A stretch of DNA of 64,000 bases from Nesterenkonia sp. LB17 (GCF_022565915.1 NZ_JAJOYX010000001.1:781778-845777), one strand, 5' to 3'; shown: positions 27,925 to 35,873, counted from the first letter of the stretch. Notes: generated from the letters alone by a model not told the origin. Program-made: numbers and translations.

Positions 27925-29673
27925 ATGGTCAGGAAGCGACAGCATCGGCGCAGAGGCGCAACAACACGGGTCTCCGCCGGACGGATCGTGCTCGCGCTGG
28001 TCACCACGCTCGCGCTCGGGTTCGTGGTCGTGCTCGCCTGGGCCGGAGTCGGTGCCGTCCGCGCGCTGCCGCACATCGAGCGCGCCCAGCAGGTGGCTGC
28101 AGGACTTGACATGCAGTCCGTGCTCGCCGGCGACACGTCGCAGGTCGACGAGCTGCAGAACGAGCTGGCCGCCGCACGCAGCAACACGTCCGGGCCTGCG
28201 TGGAGGCTCGCCGAGGGCGTGCCGTGGGTGGGCCCGCAGTTCACCGCCACACGCACGCTCACCGAGACGCTCGACGATCTCGCCAGCGACGGGCTTGCCA
28301 CCGCGGCCGAGGCCGGTGACGGGGTGGACGCGCTGCTGCCGCGCGAGGGCCAGGTTGATGTCGCCGGACTGAGCGCGCTCAACGCGCAGGTCGAGTCGGC
28401 GCTGGTCTCCGTGACCGACGCTCGCGCCCGCCTCGCGACGATCGAACCGGCCCGCGTCGTCGGTCCGCTGCGGGACGGCACTGCGCAGATCGATGAGCTG
28501 CTCGCTGAGATCGAGCCGACGCTCGAAGGCACCTCCCGTGCGACCTCGCTGCTGCCCGGGTTCCTCGGCGCCGAGGGGCAGCGCGAGCACCTGCTGCTGC
28601 TGCAGAACAGCGCCGAATGGCGATCCCAGGGCGGCATCATCGGATCGGTCATCAAGCTCACCGCGACCGATGGGGAGATTGAGTTCAGCGATCAGCTGCC
28701 CGGACGCAGTTTCAGCAGCGAGGAGGCTGTCACGCCGCTCGAGTTCGACACCGAGCTGATCTTCGGCGACCGGCCCGCCCGCTATATGCAGAATCCCACC
28801 ATGATTCCCGACTTCGCCGAGGCCGCGCACGTGGCCCGCGAATTCTGGAAGGCCGATCAAGGGGGCGACCCGACGGGAGTGATCGCGATCGACCCGGTCA
28901 CGCTCTCCTACCTGTTGGAGGCCACGGGCCCGTTGGAACTGCCCACCGGTGACGTGATCTCCAGCGAGAACGCGGTGCAGCTGCTGCTCAACGAGGCCTA
29001 CCTGCGGTACGAGGACCCCGCCGAGCAGGACGTATTCTTCGGTGTCGCCGCCGATGCCGTGTTCGAAGCCCTGCTCAGCGACGACGTGGACCCGGTCACC
29101 GCGGTGCAGGCCATCACCCGGGCCGTCGACGAGCGCCGCCTGCTGGTGTGGAGCGCCGACGAAGAAGAACGTGCGCTGCTCGAAGACACCTCCGTGTCAG
29201 GCGCAATGCCGGTCAGCGACGACGACAACACCGCGTTCGGCGTGTATCTCAACGACGGCGTCGGGGCGAAGCTCGACTACTACATGGCAGCCGGCTCGAG
29301 CGCCGCCTGGTGCAGCGACGCCACGGCATCCCTGCGCGTGACCCTGCGCAACGACGCCCCAGAAGACATCAGCGACTACCCCGACTACCTGCTCGGCACA
29401 TCAGGCGAGGAGACCCAGAGCGGCGTCCCACGCGGCATCAATCGCACGCTTGCCTACGTCTACCTCCCCGAGGGGGCCGAACTGACCGGCGATGCCGGTG
29501 AGGCGCAGCTCGCGGGTCAGCACGACGGCCGCAACGTCTACGAGTGGACCACCGACCTCGCGCCGGGGGAGTCTGCCACGCTCGACGTGCAGGCGCAGAC
29601 GGATACCGGGGACCAGTTGGATGTCGTTTCGACCCCCGTGTTGACCGACGTCGACGTCGAGCCGGAATGCTGA
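27925..29673 (+). CDS. DUF4012 domain-containing membrane-anchored protein
   Basis: A 582-residue protein: a basic N-terminus (VRKRQHRRRGATTR), one membrane segment (about residues 20-42, IVLALVTTLALGFVVVLAWAG), then a large outside region. The DUF4012 core is recognisable from EHLLLLQNSAEWRSQGGIIGS, through DPVTLSYLLEATGPLELPTG and NEAYLRYEDPAEQDVFF. DUF4012 proteins often lie near polysaccharide genes in actinobacteria; their activity is not known. I chose the ATG at 27925 because of the leaderless -10; two codons upstream are also possible (27916, 27901). It is followed by the LAXTG protein. Confidence 0.88.
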   Translation: MVRKRQHRRRGATTRVSAGRIVLALVTTLALGFVVVLAWAGVGAVRALPHIERAQQVAAGLDMQSVLAGDTSQVDELQNELAAARSNTSGPAWRLAEGVPWVGPQFTATRTLTETLDDLASDGLATAAEAGDGVDALLPREGQVDVAGLSALNAQVESALVSVTDARARLATIEPARVVGPLRDGTAQIDELLAEIEPTLEGTSRATSLLPGFLGAEGQREHLLLLQNSAEWRSQGGIIGSVIKLTATDGEIEFSDQLPGRSFSSEEAVTPLEFDTELIFGDRPARYMQNPTMIPDFAEAAHVAREFWKADQGGDPTGVIAIDPVTLSYLLEATGPLELPTGDVISSENAVQLLLNEAYLRYEDPAEQDVFFGVAADAVFEALLSDDVDPVTAVQAITRAVDERRLLVWSADEEERALLEDTSVSGAMPVSDDDNTAFGVYLNDGVGAKLDYYMAAGSSAAWCSDATASLRVTLRNDAPEDISDYPDYLLGTSGEETQSGVPRGINRTLAYVYLPEGAELTGDAGEAQLAGQHDGRNVYEWTTDLAPGESATLDVQAQTDTGDQLDVVSTPVLTDVDVEPEC

Positions 29674-29916
29674 ACTGACCGTTTCTCTTCGGCAGTCAGC
29701 GCCTGAGGCGTACGGCAGATGACAAGCGTGTTATCTTTTCCTTTGGATAGAGCAGATATCGGGTGTGTATCCCTGAGAAATTTGCATTTCACCGGTGACG
29801 AACCGTAGATTGAATGGTGTCACTCAGCCCCAGCAAGACCGGGAGCGGGAGATGCCTGGCGACTCTTCACGGAGATTGCTTTAAACCAATATTCCTGCAG
29901 CTTTGAGGTAGACCCC
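29674..29916 (+). other. A+T-rich spacer / 5' leader of the LAXTG protein gene
   Basis: 243 bp with clearly lower GC than its surroundings. A small CTGAC/GTCAG inverted repeat (about 29675-29699) may end the DUF4012 transcript. GGTGAC ... GTCAC (about 29794-29822) can pair. I found no coding frame and do not recognise a known riboswitch. Confidence 0.5.
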
Positions 29917-30558
29917 ATGAAGAAGACCTTCGCAAAGACCCTTTCAGTCGCCGGCATCGTCGGGTTTGTGGCTCTCGCCCCGGCCCCCGCCATGGCCTAC
30001 GCACCGACCCCGACGCCCGACAGCATCACGGTTTCGATCAACACGCCCATCACCGTGGTCTTCAGCCCGATCTTCATCGCGGGTGAGGACGTCAACATCG
30101 TGCTGACCGGCATCAACGGCAACACCCAGAGCCTCGCCTCTGTCGGTGCAGTCTCCAGCACTGATGTCACCAAGACCGCCGGCCCGAACGGCGACGTCTC
30201 CGCTGAGCCCACCTTCAACAGCGACGCCTCGGGCTCCTACGAGCTCACCGCCACCGGCGCCGAGAGCGGCCTGACCGACACGGTCACCATCACCATTGCA
30301 GGCACCGACGATTCCGGCACTGATACTGCCGGCACCGGTACCGACGCAGCCAACACCGGCGTCAACGGCGCCGGCACAGACGGCGCCGACGCAGCAGGCA
30401 CCGACGCCTCCGGCGCAGACGCAGCCGGCGCCGGCGACGAGCTCGCCGCCACCGGCCCGGGCTCGATCGGCATCCTGGTCGGCGGCGCAGCACTGCTGCT
30501 CGTCGGCGGTGCCATCCTCGTCGCTCGCTCACTTCGCAACCAGAAGTCACACGCCTGA
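29917..30558 (+). CDS. secreted LAXTG-anchored surface protein
   Basis: A 213-residue exported protein with no named family. It has a signal peptide (MKKTF..., hydrophobic core VAGIVGFVALAPAPAMA, likely cut after AMA at residue 27). A ~95-residue beta-rich domain follows (TVSINTPITVVFSPIFIAGEDVNIVLTG). Then comes a ~55-residue Gly/Thr/Asp/Ala linker made of GTD- and GAD-type repeats. The end is LAATG (176-180), a hydrophobic segment and the basic tail RSLRNQKSHA. LAXTG is the site of class E sortases in actinobacteria, so it is probably linked to the cell wall. Start: ATG with GAGG. No sortase is in the window. Confidence 0.85.
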   Translation: MKKTFAKTLSVAGIVGFVALAPAPAMAYAPTPTPDSITVSINTPITVVFSPIFIAGEDVNIVLTGINGNTQSLASVGAVSSTDVTKTAGPNGDVSAEPTFNSDASGSYELTATGAESGLTDTVTITIAGTDDSGTDTAGTGTDAANTGVNGAGTDGADAAGTDASGADAAGAGDELAATGPGSIGILVGGAALLLVGGAILVARSLRNQKSHA

Positions 30559-30577
30559 CGAGTAAGCTTCACTCTCT

Positions 30578-30622
30578 GCGCTCTGCGCCCGCTTCCTGAC
30601 GGAACGGGCGCAGAGCGCTTTT
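30578..30622 (+). terminator. intrinsic terminator after the LAXTG protein gene
   Basis: A 14-bp perfect stem (30578-30591 with 30605-30618), extended by TTCC/GGAA, then TTTT. It is a strong terminator 19 bp after the stop. Confidence 0.92.
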
Positions 30623-30624
30623 GT

Positions 30625-30647
30625 ATGCGTGGTCCTGGACCACGCAT
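30625..30647. terminator. second hairpin in the convergent spacer
   Basis: ATGCGTGGTC pairs perfectly with GACCACGCAT around a 3-nt loop. It touches the palindromic element that starts at 30647. Confidence 0.7.
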
Positions 30648-30716
30648 TGAGGGGCGGATTCTCCGTGCATCTCATGGGCTTTTCGGCCCAGAGTGCTCGG
30701 AGAATCCGCCCCTCGA
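30647..30716. repeat. dispersed palindromic element, copy 2
   Basis: Arms 30647-30669 and 30694-30716 (23 nt) pair with one mismatch and one T-G. The core GAGGGGCGGATTCTCCG is identical to copy 1 at 3737. The loop keeps GCATCT and a TGGGC-TTTTCG-GCCCA hairpin. Like copy 1, it lies between convergent genes. Confidence 0.9.
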
Positions 30717-30731
30717 CGTGGGAGGAGTGGG

Positions 30732-31265
30732 TCAGTCGTCTTCGGCCTCGCCGGTGAACTTCAGCACCGAGGAGGAGTCGTCGAGCTCGGCGTCGCCGAT
30801 GACCACCAGGCCGCCGTTCTGCTCCAGGATCACCGCCGAGACCTCCTTCAGGGAGCCGCGGGAGGAGGAGCGCACCGCGGTGTGGATGTCGTCCTCGACC
30901 AGCTGGTGCTTGCGCAGCGCCTTGCGCTGGAACTTGCCCTGGTAGTAGATCAGCACCGGGGGCGCGTCCAGGATCCGGCGCATCTTCGGGGAGCGGCCGC
31001 GCATCCAGGCCATGAGCCACTGCAGCAGCACCAGCAGCAGCACCGTGAGTATCGCCTGGCTCAGCGGCACATCGACCGCGGTGAGGGTACGACCGAACGC
31101 CGAGCCGATGGTGACCGCCACGATGAAGTCCAGCGGCGTCATCGACGCCATCGTCCGCGGGCCGGAGAGTCGGAGAATGATGAGCAGGGCTATGTAGCCT
31201 GCGGTGAGTGTGATGACGGTGTGGATGATGGGATCCCACCCGTCCCAGAATTGGGTCATGTCCAT
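30732..31265 (-). CDS. DUF421 membrane protein (YetF/YcaP type)
   Basis: A 177-residue protein with three N-terminal membrane segments (about residues 15-95, including HTVITLTAGYIALLIILRLSG and LSQAILTVLLLVLLQWLMAW) and a C-terminal soluble DUF421 domain. The family signature GPRTMASMTPLDFIVAVTIGSAFGR is clear; PPVLIYYQGKFQRKALRKH and EVSAVILEQNGGLVVI follow. In Bacillus the family (YetF-like) is involved in spore germination; the role in actinobacteria is unknown. Start: ATG at 31265 with AAGGGTC upstream; a second ATG two codons in is possible. The palindromic element follows its stop. Confidence 0.9.
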   Translation of the reverse strand: MDMTQFWDGWDPIIHTVITLTAGYIALLIILRLSGPRTMASMTPLDFIVAVTIGSAFGRTLTAVDVPLSQAILTVLLLVLLQWLMAWMRGRSPKMRRILDAPPVLIYYQGKFQRKALRKHQLVEDDIHTAVRSSSRGSLKEVSAVILEQNGGLVVIGDAELDDSSSVLKFTGEAEDD

Positions 31266-31686
31266 CGGCTGACCCTTTCACCTCGCTGTGTCGGTGTCCA
31301 CCGGAAGTGTCCACCGGCACAGCGAACACGATGGGGTTGTCCCATATGCTCCCCGCCTCGACTCGAGAGTGATGAATGTCTCACTGAGAATCGGTGCTCG
31401 TCGCGACCTCTTCGGGAACTCGGTATACCTAATTTCGACTCGGCACTAAGTAGTAGGAAGCAGGTCGCCTTGGCATTGACGGTAATTGAACCTATCTTTT
31501 GTCTGAGGGTTTTCGACACAGAGGACGCTGTGTATTGTAGAGCCGGACTCTTCGACCGTGGATTGACTGGTCGAAGGCCCGGATGAGGAATGAGAGACGT
31601 CTGTCGAGCTGGATAAACTGGCGGGGCGAATTGCATGAGGGGCGGGCGTCCTGCGCCGCGCGATGATGAAGACATGAAGGTGGGGC
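31266..31686. other. 421-bp non-coding spacer with an A+T-rich core
   Basis: No supported gene. The part from about 31415 to 31560 has much lower GC than the surroundings. Visible: a direct repeat GTGTCCACCGG (twice near 31288-31316), hairpins CACAG/CTGTG (about 31517-31532) and TTCGACC/GGTCGAA (about 31550-31574), a TTGACG at 31477, and GAGGGGCGGG (31638) resembling the arm of the palindromic element. It probably holds the divergent promoters of the DUF421 gene and the next gene. Confidence 0.5.
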
Positions 31687-32310
31687 ATGAGTGAACATCA
31701 CGACGACGCCGACCCCCGGCTGACTCCAGCGGGGCGTCTCCAGGCGAGCTCGATCGCCGAGCCCGAATCTGATCCGGCGTCCAAGCAGGGCCCCGCGAGG
31801 CGTTCCGGTCCAACATCCCAGCGGGGGGCCGAGCTGCTGGGCGCCGCCCTCGCAGATGAGCTCAGCGAGGCCGAGCAGCAGGAGCTGGACGCGATGTGCG
31901 CACAGGACCCGCAGCTTGCTGAGGAGCTGAGCGCGCTGCGCGAGTTCCGCACCACGCTGCGCCGCGGCCTGGGTTCCCGGCATGAGGAGGCCCCGCCGGT
32001 CCCTCCCGGCTCTCTGGAGCCGCTGCGGTTCAGCGACCGAGGCATTGAGGTTGACGGGGTGCTGATCGCCCGTGACCGGGGCACCGAGGCGGTCGTGGAG
32101 ATCGATGGGCTCACCGGCGAGGGCTCCTTCACCGTGGCACTGGTGGCCGCGGATGGGCAGGAGATCGAGTCAGCGTCATTCCTCGGTACCGAGGTGCCCC
32201 TCGAGTGTCGGATGGGCTGGGCGGTGCTGCGTGAGGACGTGGAGCGCCTGGAGATCCGCGACGATGCGGGTGTTGCGGTCCTGGCGGCTGAGCTCCCCGA
32301 TGTCCAGTGA
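31687..32310 (+). CDS. hypothetical protein with anti-sigma-factor-like region
   Basis: A 207-residue soluble protein not assigned to a family. Residues about 50-100 (LGAALADELSEAEQQELDAMCAQDPQLAEELSALREFRTTL) resemble the helical N-terminal segment of RskA-type anti-sigma factors, but there is no HxxxCxxC zinc motif and no membrane segment. The C-terminal half (about 112-207) is predicted beta-rich (VVEIDGLTGEGSFTVALVAADGQEIESASFLG). Start: ATG with AGGTGGGG before it. No sigma factor gene is adjacent, so the function is open. It precedes thiL by about 70 bp. Confidence 0.7.
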   Translation: MSEHHDDADPRLTPAGRLQASSIAEPESDPASKQGPARRSGPTSQRGAELLGAALADELSEAEQQELDAMCAQDPQLAEELSALREFRTTLRRGLGSRHEEAPPVPPGSLEPLRFSDRGIEVDGVLIARDRGTEAVVEIDGLTGEGSFTVALVAADGQEIESASFLGTEVPLECRMGWAVLREDVERLEIRDDAGVAVLAAELPDVQ

Positions 32311-32396
32311 CCCTGATGCAGAATGATTCCCATGCAGAATGAGTCCGAGCGCCAGCGATCCTGATGTTGAGTGCCCCTGATGCTGAATGACCCTGA
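32311..32396 (+). repeat. imperfect repeats of CCTGATGCAGAATGA
   Basis: Four degenerate copies of (C)CCTGATGC(A/T)GAATGA at about 32311, 32329, 32359 and 32375. The last includes the proposed thiL start codon and makes that start ambiguous. Confidence 0.65.
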
Positions 32397-33495
32397 CGCG
32401 CTGAGCGTGGGGGAGTCCGGTGAGGACGCGGTCCTCGCCGTCATCCTTCAGGAGCTCGGCGATCTCCACAGCCGCGAGACCGACCTGGCCGCGCTTGCCC
32501 TGGCCTCCGGTGACGACGCGGCGGTGCTGGCGCTCCCCGACGACGGCGCACCCGCCCGCATCGCGCTCACCACTGACACCCTGAGCCAGGACCAGGACTT
32601 CCGCGCGAGCTGGTGGACCGCGCCGGATCAGGGCGCCCCGATGGGCCGAGCCGTCGGGCTCAAGGCCGCCGCACAGAACCTCTCCGACCTCAACGCCATG
32701 GCGGCGACCCCCATCGCCCTTCTGGTCAGCCTGACGCTGCCCGAAGCCACACCGCTGGACTGGGTGCGCGGGTTCTACCGCGGACTCGCCGAGGCGATGC
32801 GCCGCGAAGGCGCGGGACACTGCCACATCGCCGGCGGCGACCTCGGCACGGGCCCCGGCATCTCGGTGACCCTGACCGCCGTCGGGCGGCTGCCTGCCGG
32901 TCGGGCGCCGCTGCGCCGCACCGGCGCCCGACCGGGAGACCAGCTCGCCGTCTCGGGCCCCCTGGGCGCGGCCGCGGCAGGATTGGCGCTGCTCGAAGCC
33001 GGCCACCCCTGTGCCGAGCCGCGGCTCTCCCGGCTGCGCGACGCCCAGATCGCTCCCGCACCGCGCCTGACCACCGGCGCCCAGGCCCTGGCCGCCGGGG
33101 CCACCGCCGGCATGGACCTCTCCGACGGACTGCTGCGCGACGCCGGACGGATCGCCCGAGCCTCCGCCGTGCGGGTGCTCCTGGACGAGACCGCCCTGGC
33201 TGAGCAGGCTGCTGCTCTGCTCCCGGCCGCAGAGGCTCTGGGACTCTCGGCGACGCAGGCGCACGCGCAGGTGCTGCGCTGGGCCGCCGCCGGGGGAGAG
33301 GACTACGAGCTGCTCGCCAGCTTCCCCGCAGACGTGACGCTTCCGGCAGGCTTCCTGAGGATCGGCGAGATCCTGGACGTCGCAGAGACCCCCGAGGCGG
33401 GCGAAGAAGCCGGATCAGACGCCGATGGCGCCCGCGAGGTGGTCCTCACGGGCGCCATCGGTGATCGTGGCTGGGATTCGTTCAGGCGTCGTTGA
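32380..33495 (+). CDS. thiL: thiamine-monophosphate kinase
   Basis: Last step of thiamine diphosphate synthesis: phosphorylates thiamine monophosphate with ATP. The protein has about 371 residues. Visible: the PurM-like N-terminus with GDDAAVLALPDDG, LTTDTLSQDQDF, the conserved KAAAQNLSDLNAMAATP, GGDLGTGPGISVTLTAVG, then GMDLSDGLLRDAGRIA and AAGGEDYELLASF. Start is uncertain: ATG 32380 or GTG 32371, both inside a repeat and without a ribosome site. In many actinobacteria thiL sits between the DUF3515 and DAK2 genes; here it is 10 kb away. Its end overlaps the end of the convergent UDP-sugar dehydrogenase gene by 14 bp. Confidence 0.93.
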   Translation: MLNDPDALSVGESGEDAVLAVILQELGDLHSRETDLAALALASGDDAAVLALPDDGAPARIALTTDTLSQDQDFRASWWTAPDQGAPMGRAVGLKAAAQNLSDLNAMAATPIALLVSLTLPEATPLDWVRGFYRGLAEAMRREGAGHCHIAGGDLGTGPGISVTLTAVGRLPAGRAPLRRTGARPGDQLAVSGPLGAAAAGLALLEAGHPCAEPRLSRLRDAQIAPAPRLTTGAQALAAGATAGMDLSDGLLRDAGRIARASAVRVLLDETALAEQAAALLPAAEALGLSATQAHAQVLRWAAAGGEDYELLASFPADVTLPAGFLRIGEILDVAETPEAGEEAGSDADGAREVVLTGAIGDRGWDSFRRR

Positions 33496-34813
33496 AGATC
33501 CGACCCAGCTGGGCGAAGCGCCAGCCGGCGCCTTCCCATTCTTCGGCGCTGAGCACATTGCGCGCGTCGATGAACTGCTTCTGCGCCACCAGGGGCTCGA
33601 GGTCGCTGGGGGTGAGCGCCTTGAACTCGTTCCACTCGGTGGTCAGGACCACCAGGTCCGCGCCGGTGACAGCCTCGATGAGCGAGTCCACATAGCCCAG
33701 GCGCGGGAAGCGCTTGGCCGCATTGCGGTTGCTCTCCGGGTCATAGACGGCGACGTCGGCGCCGGAGCTGAACAGCCGGACGGCCACATCCAGACCGGGG
33801 GAGTCGCGGACGTCGTCGGAGAGCGGCTTGAACGCCACACCCAGCACCGCGATGCGCTTGCCGGTGAGGTCAGCGTCGAGGATCTGCTCGGCGAGGGTGA
33901 CCACCTTGTCGCGGCGGCGCAGGTTGATCTGGTCCATCTCATCCAGGAAGCGCATGGTGTGGTCCAGGCCGAGCTCGCCCACGCGGGTCTGCAGGGCGCG
34001 GATGTCCTTGGGCAGGCAGCCGCCGCCGAAGCCGACGCCGGCGTTGAGGAACTTGCGCCCGATGCGGGTGTCGTGGCCGATCGCGTCGGCCAGGGTGGTG
34101 ATGTTGCCGCCCACGGTCTCGGTGACCTCGGCGAAGGCGTTGATGAAGGAGATCTTGGTGGCCAGGAACGCGTTCGCGGCGACCTTGACCAGCTCGGCGG
34201 TCTCGAAGTCGGTGGTGATCCAGGGGGTCTCCCGGCTCAGCGCCTCGGAGTAGACCTCGCGCAGCACGGCCTCATCGGCCTCCTCGGCGGTGCCCACGAC
34301 CAGCCGGTCGGGACGCAGCGTGTCTTCGACGGCGAAGCCTTCACGCAGGAACTCAGGGTTCCAGGCGAGGGTCACGCGCACACCCTCGGCGGACTCTTCC
34401 TCGACCAGGGCGGCCAGCCGCCGGGCGGTGCCCACCGGGACGGTGGACTTGCCCACGATCAGCGCGTCCTTCTTGATCGCCCTTGCCAGCGAGCTGGTGG
34501 CGGCGTTGACGAAGGTCATGTCCGCGCCGGTGCCGCCGGCCTGCTGCGGGGTGCCCACGGCGATGAAGTGCACGTCGCCCCAGGCGCCGACCTCTTCGAG
34601 ATCGGTGGTGAAGCGCAGTCGACCCGAATCCACGTGCTTGCGGATGAGCTCCGGCAGGCCGGGTTCATGGAAGGGAAGTTCGCCGCGGGAGAGCGAATCG
34701 ATCTTCTCCGGGTCGATGTCCACACCGAGGACGTTATAGCCCAGCTCTGCCATGCATGCCGCATGGGTGGCGCCGAGGTAGCCAGTTCCGATGACGCTTA
34801 TATTCTCAATCAC
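33482..34813 (-). CDS. UDP-glucose 6-dehydrogenase family protein
   Basis: NAD-dependent oxidation of a UDP-sugar to its uronic acid, most likely UDP-glucose to UDP-glucuronate. The protein has 443 residues. Visible: the N-terminal ISVIGTGYLGATHAACMAELG, VGKSTVPVGTA, the catalytic-region segments NPEFLREGFAVEDTL and KVAANAFLATKISFINAFAEV, the catalytic Cys in GVGFGGGCLPKDIRAL and the C-terminal AVLGVAFKPLSDDVRDSPGLDVA. GalU in this window supplies its substrate. The GTG at 34813 has TATGAT 6 bp upstream and no ribosome site (leaderless). It supports surface-glycan synthesis. Confidence 0.94.
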   Translation of the reverse strand: MIENISVIGTGYLGATHAACMAELGYNVLGVDIDPEKIDSLSRGELPFHEPGLPELIRKHVDSGRLRFTTDLEEVGAWGDVHFIAVGTPQQAGGTGADMTFVNAATSSLARAIKKDALIVGKSTVPVGTARRLAALVEEESAEGVRVTLAWNPEFLREGFAVEDTLRPDRLVVGTAEEADEAVLREVYSEALSRETPWITTDFETAELVKVAANAFLATKISFINAFAEVTETVGGNITTLADAIGHDTRIGRKFLNAGVGFGGGCLPKDIRALQTRVGELGLDHTMRFLDEMDQINLRRRDKVVTLAEQILDADLTGKRIAVLGVAFKPLSDDVRDSPGLDVAVRLFSSGADVAVYDPESNRNAAKRFPRLGYVDSLIEAVTGADLVVLTTEWNEFKALTPSDLEPLVAQKQFIDARNVLSAEEWEGAGWRFAQLGRIFNDA

Positions 34814-34819
34814 GCCCTC

Positions 34820-34825
34820 ATCATA
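34820..34825 (-). promoter_or_regulatory. -10 element for leaderless UDP-sugar dehydrogenase gene
   Basis: TATGAT on the minus strand, 6 nt before the GTG at 34813. Confidence 0.7.
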
Positions 34826-34889
34826 AAGGCGGGACCGAGATTCCTGGGAAATGCCTCCAGGCGGGCGTGCCTCGGTCGTTGTGCCTGGG

Positions 34890-35813
34890 CTACTGCTCTC
34901 CCAGCCCGTGTTCGGCGGCGTCGGGGTTCTTGCGCACCAGCTCGGTGAGCTGATGCGCCGCCTGCACGACGACGCCGGCGTACTGCCGTCCGGGCTGGCG
35001 GGTCAGCCGCTCGATCGGTCCCGAGATCGACACCGCAGCGAGCACCCGTCCCGAGGGTCCGCGCACCGGGGCTGAGACCGAGGCGACCCCGGCCTCGCGC
35101 TCCCCGAGGGACTCGCCCCAGCCGCGTCGTCGCACCCCGGCGAGCACCGTGGGGGTGAAGCGGGCGCCCTGCAGGCCCTCGACCAGGCGCTCGTGGTCCT
35201 CCCAGGCCAGCAGCACCTGGGCGGCGGAGCCGGCCTTCATCGAGAGCTGGGTGCCCACCGGGATCGAGTCGCGCAGCCCGATCGGCCGCTCCGCGGAGGC
35301 CACACAGACCCGGGCGTCGCCCTGCCGGCGATAGAGCTGGGAGCTCTCGCCGGTGGCGTCGCGCAGCCGCAGCAGGATCGGGCCCGCCGCGGTGACCAGC
35401 CGGTCATCGCCGGCGGCCGAGGCCAGCTCGGCGAGCCGGGACCCGATCACATAGCGTCCACGCACGTCGCGGCTGAGGAAGCGGTGATGGACCAGCGCGC
35501 TGGCCAGCCGGTGCACGGTGGGCCGGGCAAGTCCGGTGCATTCCACCAGCTGGGCCAGCGAGGCCGGACCGGCTTCCAGGGCGTCCATGATCATCACCGA
35601 CTTGTCCACCACCCCGATCCCGGAGGGGGAGTGCAGCGGCCGCGGCGGATCCGCAGGCAGCGTGGGCGGAGTCGTGCCGGCAGCGTCTGCCGGGGGCAGC
35701 TTCTGCGCCACCATCCGGCGCGGACCGGTGCCGCCGGCCGCGGAGGCGGCGGCACGGGAGGTCTGGGGCGAGTACTGCTCACCGGGCCGGGGGGAATAGG
35801 GCAAAGCTGGCAT
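34890..35813 (-). CDS. IclR-family regulator of leucine genes (LtbR/NdgR type)
   Basis: DNA-binding regulator, 307 residues. An N-terminal ~70-residue Pro/Ala-rich extension precedes the winged helix-turn-helix (about 80-140: SLAQLVECTGLARPTVHRLASAL). The IclR effector domain follows (VASAERPIGLRDSIPVGTQLSMKAGSAAQVLLAW, VSAPVRGPSGRVLAAVSISGP). Its place divergent to leuCD is the conserved position of LtbR (Corynebacterium glutamicum, represses leuB and leuCD) and NdgR (Streptomyces). Identical TCTCA-N5-TGAGA sites lie in the shared promoter and before leuB. I chose the ATG at 35813 because TATCAT lies 6 bp upstream (leaderless). Confidence 0.9.
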   Translation of the reverse strand: MPALPYSPRPGEQYSPQTSRAAASAAGGTGPRRMVAQKLPPADAAGTTPPTLPADPPRPLHSPSGIGVVDKSVMIMDALEAGPASLAQLVECTGLARPTVHRLASALVHHRFLSRDVRGRYVIGSRLAELASAAGDDRLVTAAGPILLRLRDATGESSQLYRRQGDARVCVASAERPIGLRDSIPVGTQLSMKAGSAAQVLLAWEDHERLVEGLQGARFTPTVLAGVRRRGWGESLGEREAGVASVSAPVRGPSGRVLAAVSISGPIERLTRQPGRQYAGVVVQAAHQLTELVRKNPDAAEHGLGEQ

Positions 35814-35819
35814 GTGCTC

Positions 35820-35825
35820 ATGATA
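35820..35825 (-). promoter_or_regulatory. -10 element for leaderless IclR-type gene
   Basis: TATCAT on the minus strand, 6 nt before the ATG at 35813. Its -35 would fall in the operator at 35845-35859. Confidence 0.7.
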
Positions 35826-35835
35826 CTGGTAATCG

Positions 35836-35871
35836 CCCACGCGATCTCAGATAATGAGACCTGTGCGTGGG
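35836..35871. promoter_or_regulatory. nested inverted-repeat operator between IclR gene and leuC
   Basis: Inner TCTCAGATAATGAGA (35845-35859) inside outer CCCACGC (35836-35842) / GCGTGGG (35865-35871). The inner arms match the leuB site at 21551. The operator overlaps the -35 regions of both the regulator gene and leuC, so binding can both repress leuCD and autoregulate. Confidence 0.8.
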
Positions 35872-35873
35872 GG

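Noticed and set aside
29674..29916. Possible riboswitch before the LAXTG protein gene
   Set aside because: The low GC and a GTGAC/GTCAC pairing are suggestive, but I could not match any known riboswitch core such as the c-di-AMP or c-di-GMP types.
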